Source: Arsenophonus apicola (GTDB lineage: Bacteria; Pseudomonadota; Gammaproteobacteria; Enterobacterales; Enterobacteriaceae). From it: a DNA stretch of 49,653 bases. The position numbers and the translations under genes were made by a program. Within the stretch, counting starts at the first letter, position 1, and each line of letters begins with the position of its first letter. Location: contig NZ_CP084227.1 of NCBI RefSeq assembly GCF_020268605.1, forward strand, positions 1 to 49,653. The letters are read 5' to 3'. The notes below the pieces were generated by a model. It saw only the letters and a program-made list of their open reading frames with translations, did no database searches and was not told the DNA's origin. Positions 8,418 to 16,162 of the stretch are shown here, one piece after another.

Positions 8418-9002
8418 TTAAAAAGGTACTGTAATGCGTTGAGATTCAATTGTGGGTATTGGAAAGAATTCAGTTCTTTCATTGATAAAACCGTCATCAC
8501 TAACCAAATTATAAATTAGCCGCTGTTGTTCTCGTTGACTTTCTTTCTTATTTTCAAGAATCGGCAACATGCGCGGTTGATTAGTTGCAGGTAGCCAGTT
8601 TTCATGGATTTCGCTTTTTCGTGATAAAAACGGGGTGTCATAAAATGCATTCCACATCATGATTTCAGAAGTGATAGCATCAAAATCTGAGTCAAGAATA
8701 TGAAAGTGTATTTTGTGGGTAGCAATTTCTCCGTTAACCGCCCATCGGGTTATTTGGGTGAAATTGGTTAGTTTTTTATCGGTTTCAATAAAAATACCGT
8801 TAATAGCCTTACGCCCTTTTTTCCGGCAAGCAATTTGATAACATTTATTTGGGTAGGGTGTACGGGCAACAATATCAACGCCACCCTTTAATGTGAGGTT
8901 TAATTCGGGTACAGATACATCAATCAAATCAAGTTGCACATCACTGTAGCGTAAGTAATACCGTGGCGAAAGATGTAGTAGCATTTCAATCATCCTTATC
9001 AT
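8418..9002 (-). CDS. Hypothetical protein of the mobilisation region
   Basis: A 194-residue soluble protein with no signal peptide. Visible stretches include SPRYYLRYSDVQLDLIDVSV, a beta-rich middle (GGVDIVARTPYPNKCYQIAC) and the charged segment ENKKESQREQQRLIYNLV. The start codon lies directly next to the stop of the 119-residue gene upstream (9005), so the two are almost certainly translated together. A 120-bp gap separates it from the small gene upstream of topB. I cannot place it in a family; context suggests an accessory role in plasmid transfer or processing. Confidence 0.65.
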   Translation of the reverse strand: MIRMIEMLLHLSPRYYLRYSDVQLDLIDVSVPELNLTLKGGVDIVARTPYPNKCYQIACRKKGRKAINGIFIETDKKLTNFTQITRWAVNGEIATHKIHFHILDSDFDAITSEIMMWNAFYDTPFLSRKSEIHENWLPATNQPRMLPILENKKESQREQQRLIYNLVSDDGFINERTEFFPIPTIESQRITVPF

Positions 9003-9004
9003 AG

Positions 9005-9364
9005 TTAGGCTGGATTCAATTTCGATGGAAAGCTAATCACAAATTCATCAGCATCTCCTTTGCCGAGACTAAAGAGAGGCTTTAGGCGTTCTTCTAACTC
9101 AAATTCATTTCTGAAAGCGCGCACATCACGAATAAAGCAGGACATATACAGGTACTTCTCATCTTTGAACATGCCTTGCAAATCCTCTCCATGCAAAAGT
9201 ACATAATTACTGATGCGGTCGTACAAATCAGGATCTTTTACTGTAATTTCTGCGCCAATATCTGCTATCACTTTATCTGTTTTCAAATAGTCCCATAGGA
9301 TAACTTCCCTGCCAATCCGGGTATTAAAGCGTTCTTTATCGGATTTACTGAATTTTCCATTCAT
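9005..9364 (-). CDS. Hypothetical protein of the mobilisation region
   Basis: A 119-residue protein, soluble and charged, starting MNGKFSKSDKERFNTRIG. The middle region VIADIGAEITVKDPDLYDRI is followed by LLHGEDLQGMFKDEKYLYMS. No recognised domain or export signal. It begins 3 bp after the trbM stop codon and ends 2 bp before the next start, so it sits in a tight trbM - 119 aa - 194 aa operon. Function unknown. Confidence 0.65.
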   Translation of the reverse strand: MNGKFSKSDKERFNTRIGREVILWDYLKTDKVIADIGAEITVKDPDLYDRISNYVLLHGEDLQGMFKDEKYLYMSCFIRDVRAFRNEFELEERLKPLFSLGKGDADEFVISFPSKLNPA

Positions 9365-9367
9365 TTT

Positions 9368-9679
9368 TCAACCTCTCATTTTGCCAAATTGTTTCATGAT
9401 GTCGCTGACAACAGCCGGATCTGCTGTTGGACATCCGCCAAGAAAATCTCGCCGTTTAACAAAAGTTTTCCATGGACGAAAACCATGCCGACCAAATTTT
9501 TTAAGTGAAAAAAATTTACGCACAGCGCCATTGCATTCACTTTGATTGTTACCTTGTAATTTTCCGTACATACACAACACAACGGTACACGGGTCATCAG
9601 AATCAATTTTTTCCTGGGCAGAAAGGGGGTAACTGGCTGCAAGTAATAGCCATGCAGCCGATAAAAAGGTTTTTTTCAT
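9368..9679 (-). CDS. trbM: TrbM/KikA-family conjugal transfer protein
   Basis: 103 residues from ATG 9679, chosen because it begins a signal peptide (MKKTFLSAAWLLLAASYPLSA) behind a GGAAAG RBS. The mature protein shows the TrbM pattern: DPCTVVLCMYGKLQG, then SECNGAVRKFFSLKKFG and the final FLGGCPTADP. The conserved cysteines probably form disulphides in the periplasm. TrbM is found with IncP and other transfer systems and its exact job is unsettled. It is the first gene of a three-gene operon and is divergent from the lipocalin gene, with a 77-bp shared promoter gap. Confidence 0.85.
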   Translation of the reverse strand: MKKTFLSAAWLLLAASYPLSAQEKIDSDDPCTVVLCMYGKLQGNNQSECNGAVRKFFSLKKFGRHGFRPWKTFVKRRDFLGGCPTADPAVVSDIMKQFGKMRG

Positions 9680-9756
9680 AACAACTTTCCTATTTGGTTT
9701 GTTTGAATTACGCTGATTGCGTATTTGATGCAAAATGCTTATAAGGATGACGAGAC

Positions 9757-10284
9757 ATGAAAATATTGAGAAATCTCTATTTACTAATATCTTCTTTGCT
9801 ATCTCTGTCTTGTAGCGTGTCGGCGCCAAAGGGTGTAAAAGCTGTAGAAAATTTTGATTTGAATCAATATCTCGGGCTCTGGTACGAAATTGCCCGACTA
9901 GACAATCGTTTTGAGCGTGGCTTAGAACGGGTTACCGCCAATTACATGCTTAATCCCGACGGGAGCGTGAAAGTCATTAATCGGGGATTTTTGCCCGAGC
10001 TGCATCAATGGCGAAAAAGTATAGGTAAAGCAAAATTTATAGGTTCCCCGAAAAAGGGGTCACTGAAAGTTTCTTTCTTCTGGCCGTTCTATGGTGGCTA
10101 CCATGTGATAGCGCTCCATCCAGAATATCGTTATGCCTTGGTGGCAGGACCAAGTCGAAACTATTTATGGCTGCTTTCACGCACACCCAGGCTCGAGACG
10201 GCGGAAACGGAGTCTTTGCTAAATCTTGCCAGAGAACTTAATTTCCCCGTTGATAAATTGATATGGGTGAATCAGGATGCGTAG
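9757..10284 (+). CDS. blc: Outer-membrane lipocalin Blc
   Basis: A 175-residue bacterial lipocalin. The lipocalin signature is present: FDLNQYLGLWYEIARLDNRF (the GxW block), then KVSFFWPFYGGYHVIALHP, and YLWLLSRTP near the end, all close to E. coli Blc. The N-terminus has an export signal ending LLSLSC. The lipobox is not ideal (Ser at -3) but the Cys is in the expected place. Blc binds lysophospholipids and fatty acids at the outer membrane under stress. It is usually chromosomal, so a copy beside transfer genes is notable. It converges on pilV, with a 6-bp gap between the two stops. Confidence 0.95.
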   Translation: MKILRNLYLLISSLLSLSCSVSAPKGVKAVENFDLNQYLGLWYEIARLDNRFERGLERVTANYMLNPDGSVKVINRGFLPELHQWRKSIGKAKFIGSPKKGSLKVSFFWPFYGGYHVIALHPEYRYALVAGPSRNYLWLLSRTPRLETAETESLLNLARELNFPVDKLIWVNQDA

Positions 10285-10290
10285 AATTTT

Positions 10291-11550
10291 TTAATTAATG
10301 CAAATTGCTTCACATTGGAAGTGCACAAAACTCGGCGGGCTACCCGATAAAATCCAGTTTTTATGCTCATCTGGTTTCACATGACAGGCGACATTGCTAA
10401 AATATTGCCCCGGCAAGTTAAATCCAGCAATCGCACAGAACTCGTGTGAGCCAATATTTTTAGCACCTGAATTGGTTTTATGATAGGAAACAGGACCCAG
10501 TCCAGTCGTTTTGGTCCACCTGCCGGTTTGACAGGAAAGAACTGCCCCTTTAGCATCCCGACTCACTAATCCACTGGTTGGACAGGACGAACCTTCAACG
10601 ACGACTTTCTCGAGCTGTAAAAAATCTCCGGTTGATAAGCGGCCCTCTGCGCGAACCGTACCGCCTTTTAACTGTCCTCCAGTATAAATACTTTTGTTGT
10701 TGACAGCGCGTATCCACTCTTTATCCGTCATATAAAATCCGCCCCCATGTTTGGTATTTATCCAACCTTTATTATCCTGCGTGACCAGCCAGCCACCCTG
10801 ACTTTTTATATCCCCGTTTGCGGTGACGGTTTTACTAAAAACCCCTTCTTTGGCATTAACAGCATTGGCATTATTAAGATTGTTACCACCCATATCGATA
10901 TGGGTGTGCATACGGTTTAACTCAGGCTTGTGCTTTACCTGAAAACGATACAGCCGGTCGCTTTCCTGCAACACGCTACCCAATATTTCTGACGATAGGG
11001 CTATGGCAATATGTCCAAATCGACAATCAAGGCCAAAATCCTTTGGCTGGCTTATCCAGCCACCGTAAGCCCCGATGGCGAGGTTTCTTTCATCCACAAA
11101 CCCACCCATACCGTTAATTTGAGCGGCGATACGGCGCATCCCTTTTTCGGTTAGATTTTCACCATTAACACTACAGGTTAATGCCTGCAAGGCGGGAGGT
11201 CTTTTCTGGTTGTTTCTGACAATCCCAGTGACGTATTGTTGACCAAAGGGGTTTTTGTCGGAAAAACCTTTCTGGAGATATCCTTTTTTAATGAGCAGGG
11301 CATTATTAAGCGTAGATTTTGGTTGTGTTAACAGTTCATCATAATGGTCAGCGATATAGTGCTTCGCAGCTTCATTAAACTCGCTGAAATGGCGAGCGGA
11401 AACTATCCACTCCTGTTCTTCCAGAAATTCGCTGTATTTTTCAGCACCCCACAACGCGAGCAAGGCCATAATCACCAGGACGCCGAGAACTTCCAACGCG
11501 ATAAATCCTCGGTCGATTTCTTTTATTCTGTTTTGATGTATTTTTGACAT
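10291..11550 (-). CDS. pilV: Type IVb pilus tip adhesin, PilV-like
   Basis: 419 residues with a prepilin leader cut before the Phe in DRG|FIALEVLGVLVIMALLA, followed by a long pilin helix. The central part (TVTANGDIKSQGGWLVTQDN) and the Cys-containing C-terminal region (SSCPTSGLVSRDAKGAVLSC) match shufflon-type PilV. In R64 the C-terminus is switched by the Rci recombinase and sets recipient choice during liquid mating. Here no rci gene, no alternative C-terminal segments and no obvious sfx repeats are visible, so this PilV is fixed. The start has an AGGAA RBS. The rest of the operon (pilU, pilT, pilS) lies about 7 kb further on, separated by the TA genes and the bacteriocin island. Confidence 0.85.
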   Translation of the reverse strand: MSKIHQNRIKEIDRGFIALEVLGVLVIMALLALWGAEKYSEFLEEQEWIVSARHFSEFNEAAKHYIADHYDELLTQPKSTLNNALLIKKGYLQKGFSDKNPFGQQYVTGIVRNNQKRPPALQALTCSVNGENLTEKGMRRIAAQINGMGGFVDERNLAIGAYGGWISQPKDFGLDCRFGHIAIALSSEILGSVLQESDRLYRFQVKHKPELNRMHTHIDMGGNNLNNANAVNAKEGVFSKTVTANGDIKSQGGWLVTQDNKGWINTKHGGGFYMTDKEWIRAVNNKSIYTGGQLKGGTVRAEGRLSTGDFLQLEKVVVEGSSCPTSGLVSRDAKGAVLSCQTGRWTKTTGLGPVSYHKTNSGAKNIGSHEFCAIAGFNLPGQYFSNVACHVKPDEHKNWILSGSPPSFVHFQCEAICIN

Positions 11551-11883
11551 AGGTGTTCCTCGTAATTATAACGAATCGTTTTTTAAAGTGGACTTAAAGG
11601 AGGTAGGAAGGCGGCAACACTTAATTTGCTAAAATAGGATGCTATTTAACATAATGGTGGTTATCGGCACTTGGATTTTAGCTTTCAGGCAAAAATTACC
11701 GCGAAAGGCTTAAAAAGACACGTTTTCTCATCGGAAAAATACAATTTTTGAATATAACATTTTGTTAACAATTGACCGTTATTCAAGTTCACGCGATTTT
11801 GGGGCCAAAAGGGTTATTTTTGCATTTTTAAGCAAAATGTAGTAATGTAGGTATAAATAAGATATTATAAAGAGGAATTCCCC
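11551..11883. promoter_or_regulatory. Intergenic region between pilV and the TA genes; TA promoter/operator
   Basis: 333 bp without a gene. An inverted repeat TTTTGC-(8 bp)-GCAAAA at 11818-11837 overlaps a likely promoter, with AT-rich -10 candidates (TATAAATAAG, TATTATAA) upstream of the antitoxin RBS AGAGGAATTCCCC. Phd-type antitoxins usually repress their own promoter, so this repeat is the best operator candidate. The remaining AT-rich DNA shows nothing else I can name. Confidence 0.45.
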
Positions 11884-12141
11884 ATGACTATTACAACTAT
11901 TTCTAGTCGAGAATTTAATCAAGATGTAAGTAAAGCAAAACGAGCGGCTTTATCTGGACCTGTTTTTATTACAGACAGAGGACATACAGCACACGTTTTA
12001 TTATCTGTAGAGGAATATAAAAAAATAACAGATAAAAAGGAAAGTATTGTAGATTTACTGGCTATGCCAGAAGCCTCAGAAATTGAATTTGAATCACCAC
12101 GATTAAATACAAACTTATATCATTCAACGGACTTTTCTTAA
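11884..12141 (+). CDS. Phd/YefM-family antitoxin
   Basis: 85 residues. The N-terminal fold is Phd/YefM type: MTITTISSREFNQDVSKAKR, then GPVFITDRGHTAHVLLSVEEYKKI. The C-terminal tail (EASEIEFESPRLNTNLYH) should wrap the toxin. It represses its own operon and neutralises the PIN toxin encoded immediately downstream. Its stop codon and the toxin start overlap (TAATG), so the two are translationally coupled. The pair lies between pilV and the pilU relic and probably acts as a plasmid addiction module. Confidence 0.92.
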   Translation: MTITTISSREFNQDVSKAKRAALSGPVFITDRGHTAHVLLSVEEYKKITDKKESIVDLLAMPEASEIEFESPRLNTNLYHSTDFS

Positions 12142-12572
12142 TGTACCTTCTTGATACTAATGTTATTTCTGAGCTCAGAAAAGCAAAATCAAATAGAGCT
12201 GATAAAAAGGTTATTGCTTGGGCAAAGAGTGTTTCTGCTTCAAGAATGTTTTTGTCAGTCATTACAATCTTAGAATTGGAAACGGGGATCTTATTGGTGG
12301 AGCGCAAAGATCCTACACAAGGAGCAATACTTCGTTCTTGGCTTAATTTGCATGTCTTACCTACATTTTTAGAACGAATCATTCCAATGGATACCGCCGT
12401 CGCTCAACGCTGCGCAAAACTCCACATTCCTGATCCCCGTTCTGATAGAGATTCGATTATTGCAGCAACTGCACTCGTGCATGACTTAACGGTAGTAACT
12501 AGAAATGTATGCGACTTTTCCGCTACAAAGGTTGATATACTCAATCCATGGAAGTTCTCTACAAAAAAATAA
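12141..12572 (+). CDS. PIN-domain (VapC/FitB-type) toxin
   Basis: A 143-residue PIN ribonuclease. Catalytic acids are visible: MYLLDTNVISELR (Asp 5), VITILELETGILL (Glu) and DPRSDRDSIIAATALVHDLT with the third acidic cluster, then VVTRNVCDF. Full length for the family. The start overlaps the antitoxin stop. These toxins cleave tRNA or rRNA and are held in check by the partner. The pairing of a Phd-type antitoxin with a PIN toxin is common on enterobacterial plasmids. Confidence 0.92.
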   Translation: MYLLDTNVISELRKAKSNRADKKVIAWAKSVSASRMFLSVITILELETGILLVERKDPTQGAILRSWLNLHVLPTFLERIIPMDTAVAQRCAKLHIPDPRSDRDSIIAATALVHDLTVVTRNVCDFSATKVDILNPWKFSTKK

Positions 12573-12602
12573 AGAACCGCTGCAAGGGTATTAATGCTGC
12601 GC

Positions 12603-12745
12603 CTGAACACAAAAACGGGGCAAACGGAAGGCAGCGAAAGTCGTCATCCTGTTGCCACCGTTTTGGATACCCTAATCTTCTTACCAGTAAAACAAACCCC
12701 GCCAAAAAGACAGCACCTATAATGACCCAGAGCACAATAGGTAAA
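12603..12745 (-). pseudogene. pilU: Relic of the 3' end of pilU (prepilin peptidase), direct repeat of 18941-19083
   Basis: About 140 bp align in the same orientation with the 3' part of the intact prepilin peptidase gene at roughly 90 per cent identity. Both encode VLWVIIGAVFLAGFVLLVRR and then YPKRWQQDDDFR-LPFAPFLCS. No start or catalytic part is present. The two copies flank the bacteriocin island. The relic ends at a Tn3-type terminal repeat at 12775. Confidence 0.85.
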
Positions 12746-12774
12746 ACAGCAAACAACTGCTGTTTAAAAATAGC

Positions 12775-12812
12775 CTTGGGGTAGGATATTTTCCCTTTTG
12801 CAGGCAGACCCA
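12775..12812. mobile_element. Degenerate Tn3-family terminal inverted repeat
   Basis: 38 bp matching, with about 7 mismatches, the 38-bp ends of the Tn3-family transposon at 28813-32761. It shares the block GTAGGATATTTTCC and ends GACCC. The adjacent inner bases (AAAAATAGCC) also match the transposon's inner end. The outer end faces right; the element would have lain to the left, where the pilU relic now is. Confidence 0.65.
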
Positions 12813-12930
12813 AGAAGAGCGTTGTTTAGCTACATGAAAGAGCATAGAATGCCTTAACGTAGTTCCCTGTACTTTACCGCAAACTATCCGCTCTTCATCT
12901 TAAGAAGAGGTGTATTTAGTTGGAATTGAG

Positions 12931-13164
12931 TTAGTGTGTATCCTTGTAAGGAACAGTAATTAATCCTTCACTTGTTTCATTTATACAATAAGCATTTTTG
13001 TTCGGATGGTTCCAACACACTCTTGTTTTTCCATTAATTTTATCTGTAAAAAAATCTATTTTTGAAGCGGGTATATATTTATCATTGTCATTATCAATAG
13101 CTAAGGAAGGAGAGCTGAATCCAGGCAATGCTAATATAATAAGTACTTTGAATAATGATTTCAT
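12931..13164 (-). CDS. Small secreted protein of unknown function
   Basis: 77 residues with a signal peptide (MKSLFKVLIILALPGFSSPSLA) and a short mature part with two Cys (RVCWNHPNKNAYCIN) that could form a disulphide loop. RBS GAAGGA is well placed. It sits inside the bacteriocin island, downstream of the immunity gene. It is not a recognisable colicin lysis lipoprotein, because no lipobox is present. Family unknown. Confidence 0.55.
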   Translation of the reverse strand: MKSLFKVLIILALPGFSSPSLAIDNDNDKYIPASKIDFFTDKINGKTRVCWNHPNKNAYCINETSEGLITVPYKDTH

Positions 13165-13292
13165 AATTGATCCTTCGGAAATAAATAATAATCATTATCA
13201 GTATTTCATGCTTATCATTAACAACTCAACAATATAAATGTAAATACAATAAAATATCATAAATAGAGTTTTTTTTAATTTTTTATATGAGT

Positions 13293-13475
13293 TCATAACA
13301 ATGAAACCACCGTACTATCTGGTGAAGTGACATTCAAGAATCCTTTAGATAAACCCACTAAAAAAGCTTTCTCCTGGAGTCTGGCATAAAGCCACGATGC
13401 GCCAATTAATATTGATCCTATCCAAAAAGAAAGCCAACAAATAGCCGAGGTAAACGGCATTGTATTATAACGCAT
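13293..13475 (-). CDS. Small putative membrane protein
   Basis: 60 residues with one hydrophobic helix (AICWLSFWIGSILIGASWLY) and a polar tail. The RBS (GAGGGAATATTT) is plausible. No family recognised. It lies in an AT-rich stretch downstream of the E3-type immunity gene. It could be a real small gene or chance coding. Confidence 0.3.
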   Translation of the reverse strand: MRYNTMPFTSAICWLSFWIGSILIGASWLYARLQEKAFLVGLSKGFLNVTSPDSTVVSLL

Positions 13476-13590
13476 AAAATAAATATTCCCTCAATTCAAC
13501 TTGAAAACGTTGATCTGATTTATCAACGGATTTTCCTTTCGAGACAAGGCTAGATATTAAATCTTTCTGCATTATTATTAAACAATAAAA

Positions 13591-13866
13591 CTACGTTTGT
13601 TTATTATTATCTGGCCAGTCTTCTCGATACACAAAAGAAACAAAATAATCATAATAGTCGTATTTTATTTTATGGTTGAAATATGGTTGAAGAATTTTTA
13701 TCCAATTCATTGCAATATCAAATGCACCATTATTTATTGTGCCTTTGATTGGTAGCCCAAGTAGTTCAATAACGGTCCCATTTTCTCCTAAATCGATTGA
13801 ATATTCTTCACCAATACATACTTCAGTGGATTTATCAAACCATGATAACTGTAATTTTAATCCCAT
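13591..13866 (-). CDS. Immunity protein to E3-type (16S rRNase) bacteriocin
   Basis: 91 residues closely resembling the colicin E3/cloacin DF13 immunity protein: MGLKLQLSWFDKSTEVCIGE, then GLPIKGTINNGAFDIAMNWI, LQPYFNHKI and YFVSFVYRED. E3 immunity proteins bind the rRNase domain tightly and block access to the ribosome. The gene begins 9 bp after the stop of the matching bacteriocin gene, the standard arrangement. Even if the upstream toxin is not expressed, this gene may still protect the host from related bacteriocins. Confidence 0.95.
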   Translation of the reverse strand: MGLKLQLSWFDKSTEVCIGEEYSIDLGENGTVIELLGLPIKGTINNGAFDIAMNWIKILQPYFNHKIKYDYYDYFVSFVYREDWPDNNKQT

Positions 13867-13875
13867 AATATCACC

Positions 13876-15732
13876 TTATAGATATTTCTTGATGTTTCGC
13901 CCAAGTACAGCGGGTTTTGTTTGCATTCCGGTTTTATAATCAAAACTACCAATATGCTGCCCATCACTGGCTCTGTAACCTTCTAGCTCACCGTGTTGAT
14001 AGTCCCATTCATATATTCTTCTACCTTTAGCATCTATCCAGCGTTCCCTTTTTCCACCGCTATTTTGTCTAGGGGTTTTGTTCGTTCTTCTTGTAAGCCC
14101 AACTAAGCCAGTTATTTCTTCTGTTTTAGGGTGATGATGGTAATCGTGTCCTGCAGCTTTAACGCCCTCTCTTATTTTACTAAACATCACATAAAGGGGT
14201 TGATAACCGTTTTCAAGGGGAGGCACGGTGACCGGTGTTTCGACATCAGGCGGAATGAGATTAGGATAAACCCTGACAATAGGGTTTTTGACAGGTTGGT
14301 TGTTACCGGTGTTAAGTATCACCACCTGTTGTTTTTCAGGGTGCAGTAATGGCCCTAACCCTTGAGTACCTGGGGCGTTAATGGGGCTGATTAATATTGT
14401 TCTTCCCTGGTTGCCCTGTTCATCAGGTAAGGTAATACCATACAGTCCGGTGGCGGGGTTAATAACGCTTTCTACTACCCAGACCCGCGCCTCCTTGCCA
14501 CCCTTGCCTATTTCTGTTTCCCAATGACCCGGCTTATAGGTTTCCAGGCTGCCGTTAAGGGAGTTCCACTCATAAATCGTATCCCCTGTGGTATTTGCCC
14601 AGCGGGGTTTTTGACTCACGCCATCATCAAGTGGGGTTTTAGCAGGGCTTGCCTGTAAACCTAAATAATCGGTCAGTAATTGTGTGGCCGGCGGCGGATA
14701 ATACGGGTTATTGGGGGACTTTATGCCTTGATTCGTGGTTAAAAGTTGGTTTAATTCATTTTTAAGTTTAGCTTCAGCAGCCCTTATGCGTGCTTGCGCC
14801 TGCTGTCTGGAGGATGCGAACGTTTGCAGTCTTGTTGTCTGTTGGCTTATTTTTTTATTAGTATCCAATAAACGTCGTCCGAGATTTTCATAAGCATCTT
14901 TGGTAATAACAATCCCCGGCACGTTGTTAAATGAAGCTTTACTGTTTTCTCTTTTCATTACCTCAGTGGAGTAGGCGCTTATTCCTTTTCCAAGCAAAAT
15001 ATCAACGAGAGATTTATCTTTAATGGCAATTATTCGCTGTGTCTTTGAAAGCTGTTGGGATGATTGTTGATAGGTTAATGGGTATTTTGCGGGATTAGAT
15101 AACGTCCTACCTTCTGGTGTTGCTTTAAGTTTGTTTAGCGCCGCAAGTTCAGTTTGATATTGTCTGTTAAGGGTCGCGAGCGACTGATTGGCAATTGCTA
15201 ATCCTTTTTGCGCCTGCTCGATAGTGTTTTGACTGCGCGCGCCATACATAACATACACCGGCTCCATGTTTGCTGCTTCTGGATAAACTAAAATAGCATC
15301 CTGAAAAGGGATGGCGCCTGATGCAGAAATTTGGGTGGCGTCTGAAAACGGTGAGCGAACAGAAACGGGCGTCCGAGGTAAGGAAGATACTAAAGGTGGC
15401 TGCCCCTCCAGTGAAGATGTTATAGAGGGCGCGGTCACAACCTGAATGCTTGCGGATTGGGCATTCGTCTTTGGCAGAGAATGAACATATAATCCGCTGG
15501 CAGCATCTTTTACCGCTGAGATGACTTTAACCGGGGTAGCATTCTGCGGTCTCACTGCCATCACCTCAACCTTATCATTGGACATCACAAGACGACCCCT
15601 TACCGGTAAGGCGATTTCACCGGTGGTGGTGGCCTGGTGAAGTTGTTGTTTATCGTTAAGGCCAATTGTTTTTGCAGGAATAGAAAGAGAAAGGAACTGG
15701 TCAAGGGTTTTGCCTTGTGCTAAAGACCCCAT
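13876..15732 (-). CDS. N-terminally truncated pyocin S/colicin-type bacteriocin with E3 rRNase domain
   Basis: A 618-residue frame. Residues 2-520 are nearly identical to the neighbouring DNase bacteriocin (S-type pyocin core, e.g. LAQGKTLDQFLSLSIPAKTI and VYVMYGARSQN). The C-terminus is a colicin E3 ribonuclease domain: AAGHDYHHHPKTEEITGL carries the catalytic Asp, His and Glu, KRERWIDAKGRRIYEWDY the Arg, and GYRASDGQHIGSFD..RNIKKYL the end. Its first about 80 residues, present in the other protein, are missing: the core joins directly to DNA homologous to the 3' flank of an immunity gene. There is an ATG (MGSLAQGK) but no clear RBS. It is probably a silent cassette, expressible only after recombination with the intact copy. 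Confidence 0.9.
   Translation of the reverse strand: MGSLAQGKTLDQFLSLSIPAKTIGLNDKQQLHQATTTGEIALPVRGRLVMSNDKVEVMAVRPQNATPVKVISAVKDAASGLYVHSLPKTNAQSASIQVVTAPSITSSLEGQPPLVSSLPRTPVSVRSPFSDATQISASGAIPFQDAILVYPEAANMEPVYVMYGARSQNTIEQAQKGLAIANQSLATLNRQYQTELAALNKLKATPEGRTLSNPAKYPLTYQQSSQQLSKTQRIIAIKDKSLVDILLGKGISAYSTEVMKRENSKASFNNVPGIVITKDAYENLGRRLLDTNKKISQQTTRLQTFASSRQQAQARIRAAEAKLKNELNQLLTTNQGIKSPNNPYYPPPATQLLTDYLGLQASPAKTPLDDGVSQKPRWANTTGDTIYEWNSLNGSLETYKPGHWETEIGKGGKEARVWVVESVINPATGLYGITLPDEQGNQGRTILISPINAPGTQGLGPLLHPEKQQVVILNTGNNQPVKNPIVRVYPNLIPPDVETPVTVPPLENGYQPLYVMFSKIREGVKAAGHDYHHHPKTEEITGLVGLTRRTNKTPRQNSGGKRERWIDAKGRRIYEWDYQHGELEGYRASDGQHIGSFDYKTGMQTKPAVLGRNIKKYL
14180..15724. repeat. 1.5-kb direct repeat: shared bacteriocin core, copy 1
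   Basis: Aligns without length change to 16569-18113 (offset 2389 bp) with only scattered substitutions, for example LATLNRQ versus LDTINRQ. The repeat runs from the point where the toxin domains diverge to the codons for LAQGK. It is ample substrate for homologous recombination that would exchange toxin domains. Confidence 0.9.
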
Positions 15733-15905
15733 TTATCAGCGGTTCACCCTTTCTAAACAAGGCAAGATATTAAGTCTTTTTTATTATTAAATAATTAAAC
15801 TCCATTTGTTAATTTTTTATCTTCTGGCCAAGTCTTCTCGATAGACAAAATAATCGTAATAAACATATTTTATGTTTATAACTGGGTTGAAGGATTTTAA
15901 TCCTA
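15733..15905 (-). pseudogene. Relic of an E3-type immunity gene with its 3' flank
   Basis: The DNA at 15733-15800 resembles the 3' flank of the intact E3 immunity gene (13520-13590; shared ACAAGGC-AGATATTAA and TTATTATTAAA). The DNA at 15800-15905 resembles its 3' coding part (CTTCTCGATA, CAAAATAATC, GGTTGAAG). The frame is broken. It shows that another E3-type cassette once stood here, directly after the DNase immunity gene. Confidence 0.75.
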
Positions 15906-15911
15906 TTGTCT

Positions 15912-16160
15912 TTATTCAGGCTTGAACCCTGGTTTTCCATTTTTGGCGCGCCATTCTTTTATACAGTTTAAAATGCCTTCTGGACTATCATCTTTTGGAT
16001 AAAAGAGAATATCAGTTCCATCTGGGTGTTCTGCTGCGTTAATAATTTCATGAACTATTGAATCTCTTTCCTCTTCACTATTAAAACCACCATCAAAAAG
16101 TGATTTTATCAATTTTAGAAATTCATTCTCTGTATAATCAGAATATTTTTTTGATTTCAC
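15912..16160 (-). CDS. Im9/pyocin-type immunity protein for the DNase bacteriocin
   Basis: 82 residues of the colicin E2/E7/E8/E9 immunity family: YSDYTENEFLKLIKSLF, then EEERDSIVHEIINAAEHPDG with the helix III DILFYPKDDSPEGI and KEWRAKNGKPGFK. These proteins bind beside the HNH active site and block DNA entry. The start lies 2 bp after the toxin stop, so the two are coupled. Confidence 0.95.
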   Translation of the reverse strand: MKSKKYSDYTENEFLKLIKSLFDGGFNSEEERDSIVHEIINAAEHPDGTDILFYPKDDSPEGILNCIKEWRAKNGKPGFKPE

Positions 16161-16162
16161 AA

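Noticed and set aside
9368..9829. Longer start for TrbM at 9829
   Set aside because: The longer frame runs antisense through the lipocalin start and lacks a signal peptide at its N-terminus; ATG 9679 begins one.
10291..11550. Active shufflon
   Set aside because: No sfx-type repeats, no inverted alternative C-terminal segments and no rci gene were seen near pilV.
12559..12813. An 84-residue membrane protein gene on the minus strand
   Set aside because: It is the duplicated 3' end of pilU plus part of a Tn3 terminal repeat; no independent start or full domain.
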